NCBI RefSeq assembly: GCF_014650955.1
Contig: NZ_BMVY01000001.1
Location: forward strand, 124,001-188,000
Origin: Streptomyces tauricus
Lineage (GTDB): Bacteria > Actinomycetota > Actinomycetes > Streptomycetales > Streptomycetaceae
Direction of reading: 5' to 3'
Length of the DNA stretch: 64,000 bases
Within the stretch, counting starts at the first letter, position 1; the number at the start of each line of letters is the position of its first letter. The translations under genes and the position numbers were made by a program. The notes beneath the pieces are model-generated. The model was not told where the DNA came from. It saw nothing but the letters and a program-made list of their open reading frames with translations, and did no database searches. Shown here piece after piece: positions 1 to 8,837 of the stretch.

Positions 1-5
1 CGGCG

Positions 6-1034
6 TTGATGGAGCAGGGCAGTTGGCGGGCGACGGCGGCGGCGACGGGGCCGGGGGACCGGGCGGCGGCCGAGGAGGGCGTCCGGCTCGCCTACCGGCG
101 GGCAGGTCTGGCCGGACCGGAGCGGATCGTATGGACACGCTCACCCCGCGAGGCGGTGCGCACACTCATGGCGGCGGCACGTCCGGACGCCCCGGAGCCG
201 GACACCTTCGGGGCGAGCGTCCGCGACGCCGTGCTGGGCGCCCCCTGGGCCGCCGAACGGGCGCGGCTGCACGGGGAACTGGGACCGGAGGGGTGGAGCG
301 GCCACTGGCGTGCCACCGGAGCGGGCCTGTGGGAGTCCACCCGCACCCTGGTCGACCGGGTACGGGCGGGCGTCGTCGACGAACTCGCCGGCGACCGGGC
401 GGAGGAGACGCGGGTGCGCCTCCTTCTTCTGGACGCGGCCCTCGGACAGCACGACGCGGCCTGGCTGTGCGCGTTCGACTCCGGGGCCGGGAGCCCTCTG
501 GAGGGTCTGGCCGCGGTCGCGCGCCACGCGGGCTGGTGGTGGCCCTACGAGAAGGTGGCGGTCGTCAGCGAGCGCCCCCTGACCCTGCACCGCGACGAAG
601 CCGGACGCCTGGACCGAGGCGACGGCCCGGCCCTGGGTTACGCGGACGGGTTCGAGTTGTACGCGTGGCGGGGCATGCCCGTCCCCCGCGACTTCCTGGA
701 CGAGCTGACCAGCCTGACCCCCGAGCGGATCCGCGGCGAGGAGAACGCCGAACTGCGCCGCGTGATGCTGGAGTACTACGGGTACGACCGCTATCTGGAC
801 GAGTCAGGCGCGGTCCCTGTCCACCGCGACGAGACGGGCGTGCTGTGGCGGGTCCAACTCGTCGGCGACGAGGACGTGGTGATGGTCGAGGTCGTCAACT
901 CCACACCGGAGCCGGACGGTACGAGCCGCACCTACTGGCTGAGGGTGCCGCCGTCGACCCGCACGGCCCGCGAGGGCGTGGCATGGACGTTCGGCGTCGG
1001 CGCGGAGGCGTACGAGCCGCTGCAGCAGACGTAG
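6..1034 (+). CDS. DUF6745-like hypothetical protein, 5' end possibly outside the window
   Basis: The frame is open from the left edge of the window. The first usable starts are TTG at 6 and ATG at 9, with no room to see a ribosome binding site, so the true N-terminus may lie upstream. The 342-residue product is rich in Trp, Arg and acidic residues and has no signal peptide or membrane segment. The block with HAGWWWPYEKVAVVSERP followed by LHRDEAGRLDRGDGPALGYADG resembles, from memory, the DUF6745 family found in many Streptomyces. No catalytic motif or function can be named. The gene converges on the VanJ-like gene, with a G-rich stretch between the two stops. Confidence 0.6.
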   Translation: MMEQGSWRATAAATGPGDRAAAEEGVRLAYRRAGLAGPERIVWTRSPREAVRTLMAAARPDAPEPDTFGASVRDAVLGAPWAAERARLHGELGPEGWSGHWRATGAGLWESTRTLVDRVRAGVVDELAGDRAEETRVRLLLLDAALGQHDAAWLCAFDSGAGSPLEGLAAVARHAGWWWPYEKVAVVSERPLTLHRDEAGRLDRGDGPALGYADGFELYAWRGMPVPRDFLDELTSLTPERIRGEENAELRRVMLEYYGYDRYLDESGAVPVHRDETGVLWRVQLVGDEDVVMVEVVNSTPEPDGTSRTYWLRVPPSTRTAREGVAWTFGVGAEAYEPLQQT

Positions 1035-1054
1035 GGACGCGGGCGGGGGAGCGT

Positions 1055-1093
1055 GGGGCAGGGGGGGCAGGGGGGGAAGGGGGGTCAGGGGGG
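1055..1093 (+). other. G-tract cluster with G-quadruplex potential
   Basis: Five runs of 4, 7, 7, 6 and 6 G lie 2-3 nt apart on the plus strand (1055-1058, 1061-1067, 1070-1076, 1079-1084, 1088-1093). This fits the simple G4 pattern. It sits between two convergent genes and runs into the stop and the Pro-rich C-terminal codons of the VanJ-like gene. The pattern is seen directly; any structure or role in termination is inference. Confidence 0.5.
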
Positions 1094-2179
1094 CGGCGGG
1101 GAGCCGTCGGAGCCGCGCTCAAGCCTGATGTCGACGGCGAGGGGGAGGTGGTCGCTGCCGGTGGCGGGCAGGGTCCGTACGTTCGTCACGGTGGCCGAGC
1201 GGGCCAGGACCTGGTCGATCCGGGACACGGGGAAGGAAGCCGGCCAGCTGAAGGCGAAGGCCTGCCGCGCCGAGTCCGTACGGTCCATCCGTGAGGTCAC
1301 CGGATCCAGACCCCGGTCGTCCAGGGTGCTGTTGAGGTCACCGAGCAGGATCACCCTGTCCAGCCTCTCGGTGGCGAGGGCATCTCCCAGCAGGCCGGCG
1401 CTCTCGTCCCGCGCACCGGAACCGAGACCGTTCCAGCCGAGGCGGACCGAGGGCAGGTGGGCGACGTACACCGCGATGTCGCCCCACGGAGTGCGGGCCG
1501 TGGACCGCATCCCGCGGCTCCAGCCCTCCTCGATCGCGGCCGGTCTGATGTCCACCCGGCGAACGTCCGACAGGGGATGCCTCGACCAGAGTCCGACCGT
1601 TCCCTCGACCGCGTGGTGGGGGTAGTCCGGTGCCAGGGCCTTCTCGTAGGCAGGCAACGCGTCGGGGGTCAGCTCTTCCAGGGCGACGAGATCCGGTGCG
1701 GTCTCGATCAGGGCGGCCGCGGTGCCCGCGGGATCGGTGTTCACATCACTGACGTTGTGCTGGACCGCCGTGAGGTCGTGTGCGCCGCGGTCCTCGGGCA
1801 GGAGGCGTCCGCCGAACGACAGCCCCCACACGGCCGTCGGCAGCACCAGGGCCACCAGCGCGCTGGCCGAGCGGCGCAGCAGGGCGAGAAGCAGCAACAG
1901 GAGTACGGCCATACCGAGCCAGGGCAGGAACGTCTCCAGCAGGCTGCCGAAGCGGCCCACCGTATTGGGCACGACCGAGTGGAAGGCCAGCAGGGCGGCG
2001 GTCAGTACGGCGAGCGCCGCGAGCACACGCCCACGCGCCCAGGAGGACGACCGGCCGTCCGCGTCCGGGCCCCAAGGCCGCTGAAAGAGGCGCCGCCAGG
2101 GGAGTCTCCGGTGCCATCGGACGGGCGCCGCGGCTTTCGTCCCCGTCGCCGCACTGCCGTTCGCGATCCGCTCCACCAA
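1085..2179 (-). CDS. VanJ-like membrane endonuclease/exonuclease/phosphatase-family protein
   Basis: This 364-residue protein has an N-terminal membrane part with about three hydrophobic helices (roughly residues 50-125). An endonuclease/exonuclease/phosphatase (EEP) domain follows. EEP landmarks are visible in order: AVQHNVSDVN, the catalytic LEELT glutamate, GDLNSTLDD and the terminal GSDHLPLAVDI. This architecture matches Streptomyces VanJ-type proteins, in which an EEP domain faces outward and, in S. coelicolor VanJ, is linked to teicoplanin resistance. Starts TTG 2179 and GTG 2176 are both preceded by a GGTGGGG-like site. The lipid-phosphate substrate and any resistance role here are inferred from the family. 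The C-terminus GSPPPP runs into a G/C tract. Confidence 0.7.
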   Translation of the reverse strand: MVERIANGSAATGTKAAAPVRWHRRLPWRRLFQRPWGPDADGRSSSWARGRVLAALAVLTAALLAFHSVVPNTVGRFGSLLETFLPWLGMAVLLLLLLALLRRSASALVALVLPTAVWGLSFGGRLLPEDRGAHDLTAVQHNVSDVNTDPAGTAAALIETAPDLVALEELTPDALPAYEKALAPDYPHHAVEGTVGLWSRHPLSDVRRVDIRPAAIEEGWSRGMRSTARTPWGDIAVYVAHLPSVRLGWNGLGSGARDESAGLLGDALATERLDRVILLGDLNSTLDDRGLDPVTSRMDRTDSARQAFAFSWPASFPVSRIDQVLARSATVTNVRTLPATGSDHLPLAVDIRLERGSDGSPPPP

Positions 2180-2382
2180 GCCCCACCCGTATCCGTCCCG
2201 CCCCGTACGGGGGTCCCTGTTCCGTCCCGGGATCCCGTATCCGTTCCGGAACCGTTCTTCGGCTCACGTCATGAGCACGACGTGCCCCTAACGACGCACG
2301 GCACGGTGATCAGGTTCCGGTCACGGTCACTCACCCCGGACCGGGGGGAGTGCGGGACAGAGTGCGGGACGGCCGCACGCCA

Positions 2383-2418
2383 GCAGGCCCGCCGGAGCAG
2401 AAGCTCCGACGGGCCTGC
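2383..2418 (-). terminator. Hairpin terminator
   Basis: GCAGGCCCG pairs with CGGGCCTGC and GGAGC with GCTCC around an AGAA loop, giving a long GC-rich stem. It lies 30 bp downstream of the minus-strand gene ending at 2448 and upstream of the VanJ-like start, so it most likely ends the 2448-2888 transcript. No long T-run follows, as is usual in Streptomyces. Confidence 0.6.
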
Positions 2419-2447
2419 GAGCAGGTGCCTTGGCGGCGTCCTGTTGC

Positions 2448-2888
2448 TCAGAGACGACCGCCACTGAGACGGGAAAGCGGGCCTCGCTGCCGCAGACCGG
2501 CACGCCGGCCCACGGTGTAGGAGCAGAGGACCACCGCAGCGGTCCCCGCGCCGGCGCCGGCCGCGACGAGCTTCCTGGCCTTCAGGAGGGTCCAGACAAG
2601 GCCGGCCTTCCCGACTGTCTGCTGAGCGGCCGTGGAAACACCGCCCTGCACCGTCCTGGCCGTCTCCTTGGCCTTCTGCGACGCGACTCCGCCGAGGTTC
2701 ACCAGGGCTTCCCTGCTGCCACGGCCGACGGCCCCGGCAGCGTCCCCGGCGTTCTTCACCGCCTCGGTTGCGGCCTTCTGTGACTCCTTCGCGGGCGCCG
2801 TGGCACCTTCGGTCACGGTGGTCTTCGCCGCTCGCGCATGCGCGGTGGGCGACTGTCCGTTCGTGGTTTTGTTGTTCGCTCCAGCCAT
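2448..2888 (-). CDS. Small Ala-rich hypothetical protein
   Basis: The product has 146 residues when started at ATG 2888 (MAGANNKT). The frame stays open to 3116, but the upstream part looks non-coding. The middle is an Ala/Lys/Glu/Thr-rich amphipathic region that resembles LEA-like or apolipophorin-like stress proteins (repeats such as KESQKAATEAVKNAGDAAG). A short hydrophobic stretch near residues 108-125 (LVAAGAGAGTAAVVLCSY) could associate with membrane, and the tail is Arg-rich. No enzymatic motif was recognised. A strong hairpin follows the stop. Confidence 0.55.
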   Translation of the reverse strand: MAGANNKTTNGQSPTAHARAAKTTVTEGATAPAKESQKAATEAVKNAGDAAGAVGRGSREALVNLGGVASQKAKETARTVQGGVSTAAQQTVGKAGLVWTLLKARKLVAAGAGAGTAAVVLCSYTVGRRAGLRQRGPLSRLSGGRL

Positions 2889-2989
2889 GAACACCGGGTA
2901 TCCGGCTCTGCGTTCGGCAAACGGAAATGTGTTCTGCGCCTTCACATCTTCACATCGCACGCGTGTGCAGAGTGGGGCGCCGATGCTGC

Positions 2990-3106
2990 TAGACTCGATC
3001 TTGAGCGAGCCGCCGAGTGCGGGCCCGTCTCGCGTCGGTGGTCCAAGGAAAGACGCCCCGCTTCCTGCGGGGAAATGCAGGTGCAAGGCCTGCCCGGCGC
3101 TCAACA
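2990..3106 (+). ncRNA. Candidate structured small RNA
   Basis: A TAGACT hexamer at 2990-2995 matches the HrdB -10 consensus and faces plus. No good -35 is visible. The region downstream is not coding but is strongly structured. It contains hairpin CCCCGC-TTCCT-GCGGGG (3056-3072), hairpin GCAGG-TGCAAGG-CCTGC (3077-3093) and GGAAA-type unpaired segments, and it ends in a 15-bp perfect hairpin (3107-3139). A transcript of about 110-140 nt is inferred. I could not assign it to a known RNA family. It lies in the gap between the divergent-side starts of the 2448-2888 gene and the end of the 48-residue gene. Confidence 0.35.
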
Positions 3107-3139
3107 AAGACCCCACCCGTGTTGCACGGGTGGGGTCTT
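3107..3139 (-). terminator. Perfect 15-bp stem terminator, usable on both strands
   Basis: AAGACCCCACCCGTG, a TTG loop and the exact complement form a perfect stem. On the minus strand it is followed by TTTGTT, so it is a good intrinsic terminator for the 48-residue gene (3173-3319). On the plus strand it could end the candidate small RNA. Confidence 0.75.
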
Positions 3140-3172
3140 CGCGTTGGTCGGGGCCGGGCCGCCCGATCGAGG

Positions 3173-3319
3173 TCAGCGTCGGCCGCGCAGCTTGCCCAGC
3201 AGTCGCTGGGCCTGGGCGCGACGTCGCGGATCGGCGGAGGCGCGGCGTGCCTGCTCGATGGTGCGCCGTCCCTGCGGGCTCCGGGCGAACTGCTTGATCT
3301 TGTTCATGATGCCTGCCAT
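3173..3319 (-). CDS. Small Arg-rich conserved-type protein (48 aa)
   Basis: The start is ATG 3319 (MAGIMNKIKQFARSPQGRR). The 48 residues are highly basic, with about 14 Arg/Lys, and form a predicted amphipathic helix ending in LRGRR. Short basic proteins of this type with an SPQGRRTIEQA core are, to my memory, widespread and uncharacterised in Streptomyces. A perfect hairpin terminator follows. It is too short for a fold assignment; nucleic-acid or membrane binding would be only a guess. Confidence 0.55.
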   Translation of the reverse strand: MAGIMNKIKQFARSPQGRRTIEQARRASADPRRRAQAQRLLGKLRGRR

Positions 3320-3477
3320 GGCTCTACTCCTGGGCCGGGGGCGGTGGTGCGGTCCGTGCACAGCTCCGTATACCCCGCCACGGGCGGACAACCACGGCAA
3401 CCGGCCGCCACTCTTGCGTGGAACCCCCGCGTACCACCCCTGCGACGAACCTGGAGGCGGCGCGCGGGACACCTGGG

Positions 3478-4050
3478 TCAGGGGGTGAAGGCATCGGTGA
3501 GGTGGACGGCGTAGCCGTCGTCCTCCATGAGGAGGACGGTGACGCCGAAGGGGGAGGGGTGGTCGAGGTCGAGCGGGGTGAAGGAGTACGTGAGGGCGGC
3601 CTGGATGGGCGGGGCGAGCTCGCCGCCCGGCTGCGGTCCCGGGGCGGGGAGCCACCGGGGCTCGGCCGTGTCCGCGCCCTCGGGCGAGGAGTCCACGGGC
3701 TGGTGCGTGCAGGGGAGTTGGTGCAGTACGTGGCCGTCCTTCGTGGCGTGCACCAGGTTCAGGCAGGGTGCCGGGCCGATGACCGGGAGCCCGCATTCGG
3801 CCGCGACGTTCTGGGTGTCCCAGGCGAGCACGACCTCGTCCGCGCCCGCCGCCGCGGCGACGTTCGACAGCTCGACGATCGCGGTCATGGCGTCCTCGCC
3901 GGTCGTCGCCGGGCGCAGCCAGATGAGTCCCACCAGTTCGCCGCGGACCAGCGGCATGATGACCGGGCGGGGCGCTCTCCCCTGAGCCAGATCCGCGGTG
4001 TACGCGTTCTTCATCGATGTGACCAGTGCGTCCCACGTCTGCGTGTCCAC
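3478..4050 (-). CDS. Hypothetical protein (SseB-like character)
   Basis: GTG 4050 was chosen because GAGGGGAAATCC precedes it at good spacing; upstream codons are not convincing. The 190-residue acidic protein has alternating hydrophobic strands (RPVIMPLVRGELVGLIWLRP, DEVVLAWDTQNV) and a Pro-rich middle, with no signal peptide or membrane helices. The pattern is reminiscent of SseB or secretion-associated regulatory domains, but I cannot assign a family. It is a single gene upstream of, and in the same orientation as, the ligase gene that ends at 4165, with which it does not overlap. Confidence 0.55.
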   Translation of the reverse strand: MDTQTWDALVTSMKNAYTADLAQGRAPRPVIMPLVRGELVGLIWLRPATTGEDAMTAIVELSNVAAAAGADEVVLAWDTQNVAAECGLPVIGPAPCLNLVHATKDGHVLHQLPCTHQPVDSSPEGADTAEPRWLPAPGPQPGGELAPPIQAALTYSFTPLDLDHPSPFGVTVLLMEDDGYAVHLTDAFTP

Positions 4051-4164
4051 GGATTTCCCCTCACCAACAGCCTGTTCACGAGCGACGCAGAGCCTGTCAC
4101 GGCGGCCCGCCCTCGCGCCACCGGCCCCGGCCGGGCACATGGCGTGCGGCCGGGCCGGGGTGGA

Positions 4165-6330
4165 CTACTGAGCGGGCTGTTCGAGGTGGTCGGTGACGAG
4201 CGCGGCGAACTCGTCGGGGGTGGCGAGGCGGATGCCGAGGGTCTCGGCCTTGGCGCGCTTGGATCCGGCGCCCTCTCCCGCCACCACCAGGGTGGTCTTC
4301 TTGGAGACGCTGGAGGAGGAGCGGCCGCCGGCCCGTTCGATGAGTTCGTTCATCTGGTTGCGGCTGAGCTTCTCCAGTGCGCCGGTCATCGCGCCGGTCA
4401 CCACCACCGTCATCCCGGCGAGCGGCCCGCCCGCCGGCGCCGACCCCTGCGAACCTCCCGCATCCTCAGGGCTCCCTGAGCCCGTCGAGCCCTCGGTGTC
4501 CTGGGCGCTGCCCGAGACACCCTCGGCGTCCTCGGCGGTCGGTGCGCTCGGGGGAGTGGCGCCGGGCTCGGTCATGTTCACCCCGGCGGCTACGAGCTTG
4601 TCGATGAGCGGGGCCAGTTCGGCGAGTTCCGAGACGATGGACGGGGCCTTCTCCGTACCGATGCCCTCGACCTGCTGCATCGACGTGGCGTCGGCCGCGC
4701 GGACGTGGTCCATGGTGGCGAAGTGACGGGCGATGCGCCGGGACATCGACCGCCCCGTGCCCCGTACACCGAGCGCGCACAGCACCCGGGAGAGCGGGCG
4801 TCCCTTGGCCGTGGTGAGCGCCGCGAGGAGGTTGTCGGTGCTCGTCTCGCCCATCCTCTCCAGCTTCAGGAGCTGGTCACGGGTGAGGGTGAACAGATCC
4901 GCGAGATCGGTGACCAGGCCGGCCTCGACGAGCTGGACGACGCGGGTGTGGCCGAGGCCCTCGATGTCGAGCTGATCACGGCCGGCCGCGTACGACAGGG
5001 AGGCGACCAGATGGCAGTTGCGGCCGTTCTCGCAGCGCCAGCGCTGTTCTCCGGTGTCGATGCCGCTCCCGCACCGCGGGCACACCTCGGGGAAGACGAT
5101 GGGCTGTTCGTCACCCGTGCGCAGATGGGCGACGGGGGCTTCGATCCGGGGGATGACGTCACCGGCCCGGTGGACCATGACGTGGTCACCCAGGCGCAGG
5201 TCGCGCCGGGTGATGTCGGCCGGGTTGTGCAGGGTGGCGTAGGTGATGGTGGCCCCGTCGATGACGACCGGTTCGAGGACGGCGCGCGGGGCGATGATGC
5301 CGGTGCGGCCCACGTTCCACTCGACTTCAAGGAGCCGGGTGATCTTCTCCACGGCAGGCAGTTTGTAGGCGATGGCCCAGCGCGGGGCGCGTGAACCGGA
5401 TCCGGCGGTCTGCTGGTCGGCGGCCAGGTCGGCCTTGATGACGATCCCGTCGATGCCGAACGGCAGGGAGGCGCGCAGCGCGGCGATCTCCCGCACCCGG
5501 GCCAGGACCTGCTCGGCCGTCTCGGCGGTGGTGCCGGGCACGGCGGTGCCCGCGGTGGTGTTCACCCCGAGCCCGGCGGCACGGTCCATCAGCTCGCTGT
5601 GGGACAGCTCGCGCAGCCGCCCGGCCAGTTCGGCGTCCGTGTCCGGCAGGGGCAGCAGACCGTAGCCGAAGAACGTCATCGGCACGGTGTAGGCACGCTC
5701 CTTGGCTCTCAGGGTGCCCGCCGAGGCGCCGCGCGGATTCGCGAACGGCTGGCCGCCGTGCGCGGTGCGCACCTCGTTGGCGTGCTCGAACTGCGCCGTG
5801 GTCATCAGGACTTCACCGCGCACCTCCACCGTCACCGGCTCGGCCAGGACCTCCGGCAGGCCCTCGACGGTGCCGATCGCGTGCGAGACGTCCTCCCCGG
5901 CCGTCCCGTCCCCACGGGTGATCAGCCGCTCCAGGCGGCCGGCGGTGTAACGGGCGGCGATCGCCAGGCCGTCCAGCTTCGGTTCGACGCTGAACCGCTC
6001 CACGTCGTGGCCGACGCGCCGGGCCAGCGACGCCGTCCAGGCGGTGAACTCGTCCGCCGAGAACACGTTGTCCAGACTCAGCATCGCCACCGTGTGCGGC
6101 ACATCGCCGTCCACGGCGCCGCCGGCGACCTTCCCGGTCGGCGAGCCGGGCAGCACCTCGTCGGGATGCTCCGCCTCCCACACGGTGATGGCGCGCACGA
6201 GCCGGTCGTAGGTGTCGTCGTCCATCGGCGAGGTGCCGCCCGTGTAGTAGGCGGCCGACGCCTTCACGGCGTCCTCGACGGCCTGTGCGTAGGCGACGGC
6301 ATCCACGATCACTGCAACTGGTGAGGTCAT
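4165..6330 (-). CDS. ligA: NAD+-dependent DNA ligase, LigA paralogue
   Basis: This 721-residue protein seals nicks using NAD+ as AMP donor. The visible order is an N-terminal Ia-like region ([17 protein letters not shown]), the adenylation motif [13 protein letters not shown] with the catalytic Lys, the RGDG and RGE motifs, an OB fold, a zinc finger (CPRCG...[10 protein letters not shown]), helix-hairpin-helix repeats, a low-complexity Ser/Gly/Glu linker of about 50 residues and a C-terminal BRCT domain ([11 protein letters not shown]). ATG 6330 was preferred over ATG 6339 because GGCAGG is well spaced to it. The KLDG motif (not KVDG) and diverged N-terminus suggest the second LigA-type enzyme of streptomycetes rather than the housekeeping copy. 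That assignment is from memory. Confidence 0.85.
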   Translation of the reverse strand: MTSPVAVIVDAVAYAQAVEDAVKASAAYYTGGTSPMDDDTYDRLVRAITVWEAEHPDEVLPGSPTGKVAGGAVDGDVPHTVAMLSLDNVFSADEFTAWTASLARRVGHDVERFSVEPKLDGLAIAARYTAGRLERLITRGDGTAGEDVSHAIGTVEGLPEVLAEPVTVEVRGEVLMTTAQFEHANEVRTAHGGQPFANPRGASAGTLRAKERAYTVPMTFFGYGLLPLPDTDAELAGRLRELSHSELMDRAAGLGVNTTAGTAVPGTTAETAEQVLARVREIAALRASLPFGIDGIVIKADLAADQQTAGSGSRAPRWAIAYKLPAVEKITRLLEVEWNVGRTGIIAPRAVLEPVVIDGATITYATLHNPADITRRDLRLGDHVMVHRAGDVIPRIEAPVAHLRTGDEQPIVFPEVCPRCGSGIDTGEQRWRCENGRNCHLVASLSYAAGRDQLDIEGLGHTRVVQLVEAGLVTDLADLFTLTRDQLLKLERMGETSTDNLLAALTTAKGRPLSRVLCALGVRGTGRSMSRRIARHFATMDHVRAADATSMQQVEGIGTEKAPSIVSELAELAPLIDKLVAAGVNMTEPGATPPSAPTAEDAEGVSGSAQDTEGSTGSGSPEDAGGSQGSAPAGGPLAGMTVVVTGAMTGALEKLSRNQMNELIERAGGRSSSSVSKKTTLVVAGEGAGSKRAKAETLGIRLATPDEFAALVTDHLEQPAQ

Positions 6331-6360
6331 GAGGGCCATCCTGCCTGCCACCACTGACAA

Positions 6361-6659
6361 CGGCCCCGACGCAGGCCCGGGGCCGACGGTGACTGCTTCA
6401 CCCTGGTGGTCGAGGCCCTCAACACGGGACAGCCGGTCGGTGTGGTCGGCTCGCACCACGCCGGCGCTTCCACAAATGCCAGGCGCGGGTCTTCGCACGC
6501 AACGAGGCCTCGCTGGCACTGCACCGTGGACTCGGTTTCGTCGAGGAGGGGCGGCTGCGCGAGCATGTGTTCTTCGACGGCGGGCATCACGACGTGGTCA
6601 TGCTGGGTCTGCTGGCGGACGAGTTCAGCCCGCCGCACCCCGGGCGGACGGCGTCGTGA
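6361..6659 (+). pseudogene. Deleted, frameshifted remnant of a GNAT acetyltransferase
   Basis: Two adjacent pieces on the plus strand read like one acetyltransferase. In one frame (6361-6462) there is [20 protein letters not shown], the start of a RimJ/PseH-type GNAT core. In another frame (6465-6659) there is [20 protein letters not shown] followed by [16 protein letters not shown], ending at TGA 6657. The middle of the fold (CoA-binding loop) is missing. This implies an internal deletion of perhaps 100-150 bp with frame change. There is no start codon or ribosome site. The remnant begins about 30 bp from the ligase start on the other strand. Confidence 0.6.
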
Positions 6660-6768
6660 CCGGCCGCGGACGCCTCGTGCCGTCGGCGGCCCCGGCACGC
6701 AATGGCGTACGCGAACGGGCGCCAGTGAGCGTGCCGGCAGCCTGGGGGCCGGGCGCCGACAGGGACGG

Positions 6769-7437
6769 TCAGCCGGCCGCGGCGGCGGGCTCGGCCGCGG
6801 CGGGGGCCTCGGTGGTGGCGGTGTAGAAGACCGAGGAGCCCTGCTTGTTGCGGTGGGCGCTGCTCCTGGCGACCAGGTTTTCGAGGGTGGTGCGCACGAC
6901 GGTGGTCTTGATGGTGCGCTCCGGGTGGGCCGCGGTGAGCGCGGTGGTGATCTCGGCGGCGGAGCGCGGCTCCTTCTGTGCTTCGAGGTGACCGCGGATC
7001 AGGTCGACGAGGCTCGGCTGCGCGGTGGTCTTCGCTGCCTTCGCCGCGGTCTTCCTGGGCTCGGGCTTCTTGGCCTCGGCCTTCTTCGCCGCGCCCGTGG
7101 CAGTCGCCTTCTTCGGCTTGGCCGCCTTGACGTCCTTGACGTCCTTGACGTCCTTGACGTCCTTGGCTTCCTTGGGCTGCTTGGTCCGGGCGGAGGACTG
7201 ACTCGGCACGGAGGGCACCGCCGCGGCGGTGCCGGTGGCGGGGCTCGTGCCACCGAGCGCCTGGTGCATGTTCACCAGCACCGTGTGGTCGTGCTGCAGA
7301 GCCAGCAACTGCTCCTGGAGGGCCGCGATGTCCGTCGCGATGCGCTCCTGCTCCTTGCTGTTGCGCTCCAGGTCGCTGGTCACCTGTGCGATGTACTGCG
7401 AGGTGAGTTCTGTGGTGGAGATCTGGTTGTCAGACAT
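6769..7437 (-). CDS. Coiled-coil / Lys-Ala linker / winged-helix-like hypothetical protein
   Basis: ATG 7437 opens a 222-residue frame. Residues 1-60 form a heptad-like helix (DLERNSKEQERIATDIAALQ). Residues 70-140 are Lys/Ala/Pro-rich low complexity containing four KDV repeats. Residues 145-205 look like a small winged helix (PSLVDLIRGHLEAQKEPRSA, then TVVRTTLENLVARS and a beta hairpin GSSVFYTAT). The design of oligomerisation helix, histone-H1-like basic linker and DNA-binding-like domain suggests a nucleoid or regulatory protein. That is inference; no characterised homologue was recognised. Confidence 0.6.
   Translation of the reverse strand: MSDNQISTTELTSQYIAQVTSDLERNSKEQERIATDIAALQEQLLALQHDHTVLVNMHQALGGTSPATGTAAAVPSVPSQSSARTKQPKEAKDVKDVKDVKDVKAAKPKKATATGAAKKAEAKKPEPRKTAAKAAKTTAQPSLVDLIRGHLEAQKEPRSAAEITTALTAAHPERTIKTTVVRTTLENLVARSSAHRNKQGSSVFYTATTEAPAAAEPAAAAG
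7132..7167. repeat. 9-bp in-frame tandem repeat, four copies
   Basis: GTCCTTGAC is repeated at 7132, 7141 and 7150, with a near copy at 7159. Read on the minus strand it encodes four consecutive Lys-Asp-Val units in the linker of the coiled-coil protein. Such in-frame repeats expand or contract by slippage without breaking the gene. Confidence 0.8.
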
Positions 7438-7664
7438 ATGTGGAGCCTTTCTCGGTCCGCCGGCACATGTGCAAAAAGGAAAGACATGTCCGTACGCGAG
7501 TTGAGGGCGGGATGGTGTCTGTCAGGGCTGGTCCGTCCGAAGGACACACCTACGCGCTTTGCGCCAGTGTAGAGATAGTACGCACGTGGGGAACGGGCTG
7601 TTCCTGGTGCGTACCTCCGTGACGGTGCAGCAAGGTGTCAACACACATCCGTATCCGGTGCCGT

Positions 7665-8837
7665 TCATGAGGTGGCCCACAGGTCCGTGTGCCAGTCCAG
7701 GTGCCGTACGAGGTCGTCGTCGCCCGGCCGTGACGCGGGGGCTCCCCGGCCCGGACGGGACGACGGGGGAGTGCCGCGGGAGATGTTGCCGCTGGTGGTG
7801 ATGTTGTCCTCGACGCGCGGACGACGTAGTGACTCGTACAGGGTGAGCGCGGTCTCGGTATCGGGTGCGTCGCGCAGGCACTTCGCGAGGACGACGGCGT
7901 CCTCCAGGGCCATCGAGGCTCCCTGCCCGGTCGCGGGGGAGGCCGCGTGGGCCGCGTCACCGATGGTGAGGACGCGGCCGGAGCGCCACGGTGTACCGGT
8001 GGGGATCTCCGTGGCGTTGGTGACCATGAGGCGGTCGGTGGTGGCCGCGACGACACCCGCGGCAGGGGTGGTGTCCCCACGCAGCAGCGGCAGCAGCAGC
8101 TCGCGCCAGTGGCCGGGGGTGCCGTGGGCGATCTCCTCGGCGGCCAGGGGCTCACCGGCCACGCGCGCGAACCAGTACGTCTCCCCGGCCGGCGACACCG
8201 CGTGGCCGAAGGAGGTCGCGCTGCCCCGCACCATGGTGATGCGCTCGCTCTCCCCGGCGTTCTCCTCGGCCAGGAGCGGGTCGTCGGAGTAGCCGTAGAA
8301 GACGCGCTGTCCCGCGTAACGGGGCTGTACGGCAGGGGCGAACCCGTGCCGTACGACGGAGTTCAGCCCGTCCGCCCCGACGAGCAGGTCACCGGTCGCG
8401 GTGCTGCCGTCGGTGAAGTGCGCGGTGACCGCGTCCGGGGTGTCCTGGACGGACGCGAGCCGCGCTCCGTGCCGGATGCCGATGCCCCGGCGGGCGGCCT
8501 CCGCCTGCAGCGCGGAGGCGAGTTCGCCGCGGTGCAGGCACCGGTACCGCAGGAGCGGGTCGTGGGCCTCGCCGAGCGGCACATGGGCCACCGTGGCGCC
8601 CGTGTCGTCGAGGACACGCATGGAACGCAGGGGGAAGCCGACGGCCGTGACCGCGGCGGAGGCGTCGATCTGGGCGAGGGCCCGCATGCCGTTGCTCGCG
8701 AGGGTGAGGAACGCCCCGATGTCCTCGGCCGAGTCGGGATGAGCCTCGTACACGGTGACGTCCGAACCCGCCTTGTGCAGAGCCAGCGCGGCAGCCGTGC
8801 CGGCGATCCCGCCACCGATGACAAGTGTGTGCACCAC
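7665..8837 (-). CDS. FAD-dependent monooxygenase (PHBH/UbiH superfamily)
   Basis: This is a class A flavoprotein hydroxylase of 390 residues. The N-terminal Rossmann motif GGGIAGTAAALALHKAG binds FAD. GADGLNSVVR is the DG motif, and GDAAHAASPATGQGASMALE is the GD motif near the C-terminus. Tandem GTG codons at 8837 and 8834 follow GGGGGAT; the first gives the better 6-nt spacing. The last 50 residues are Ser/Arg/Pro-rich. The gene stands alone and diverges from the ABC exporter gene. The substrate cannot be read from sequence. The open frame running further upstream to 9194 has no support as coding. Confidence 0.8.
   Translation of the reverse strand: MVHTLVIGGGIAGTAAALALHKAGSDVTVYEAHPDSAEDIGAFLTLASNGMRALAQIDASAAVTAVGFPLRSMRVLDDTGATVAHVPLGEAHDPLLRYRCLHRGELASALQAEAARRGIGIRHGARLASVQDTPDAVTAHFTDGSTATGDLLVGADGLNSVVRHGFAPAVQPRYAGQRVFYGYSDDPLLAEENAGESERITMVRGSATSFGHAVSPAGETYWFARVAGEPLAAEEIAHGTPGHWRELLLPLLRGDTTPAAGVVAATTDRLMVTNATEIPTGTPWRSGRVLTIGDAAHAASPATGQGASMALEDAVVLAKCLRDAPDTETALTLYESLRRPRVEDNITTSGNISRGTPPSSRPGRGAPASRPGDDDLVRHLDWHTDLWATS

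Noticed and set aside
7562..7640. Promoter for the coiled-coil protein gene (TACACT, TTGACA)
   Set aside because: The hexamers do not combine at proper spacing, so no promoter call was made.
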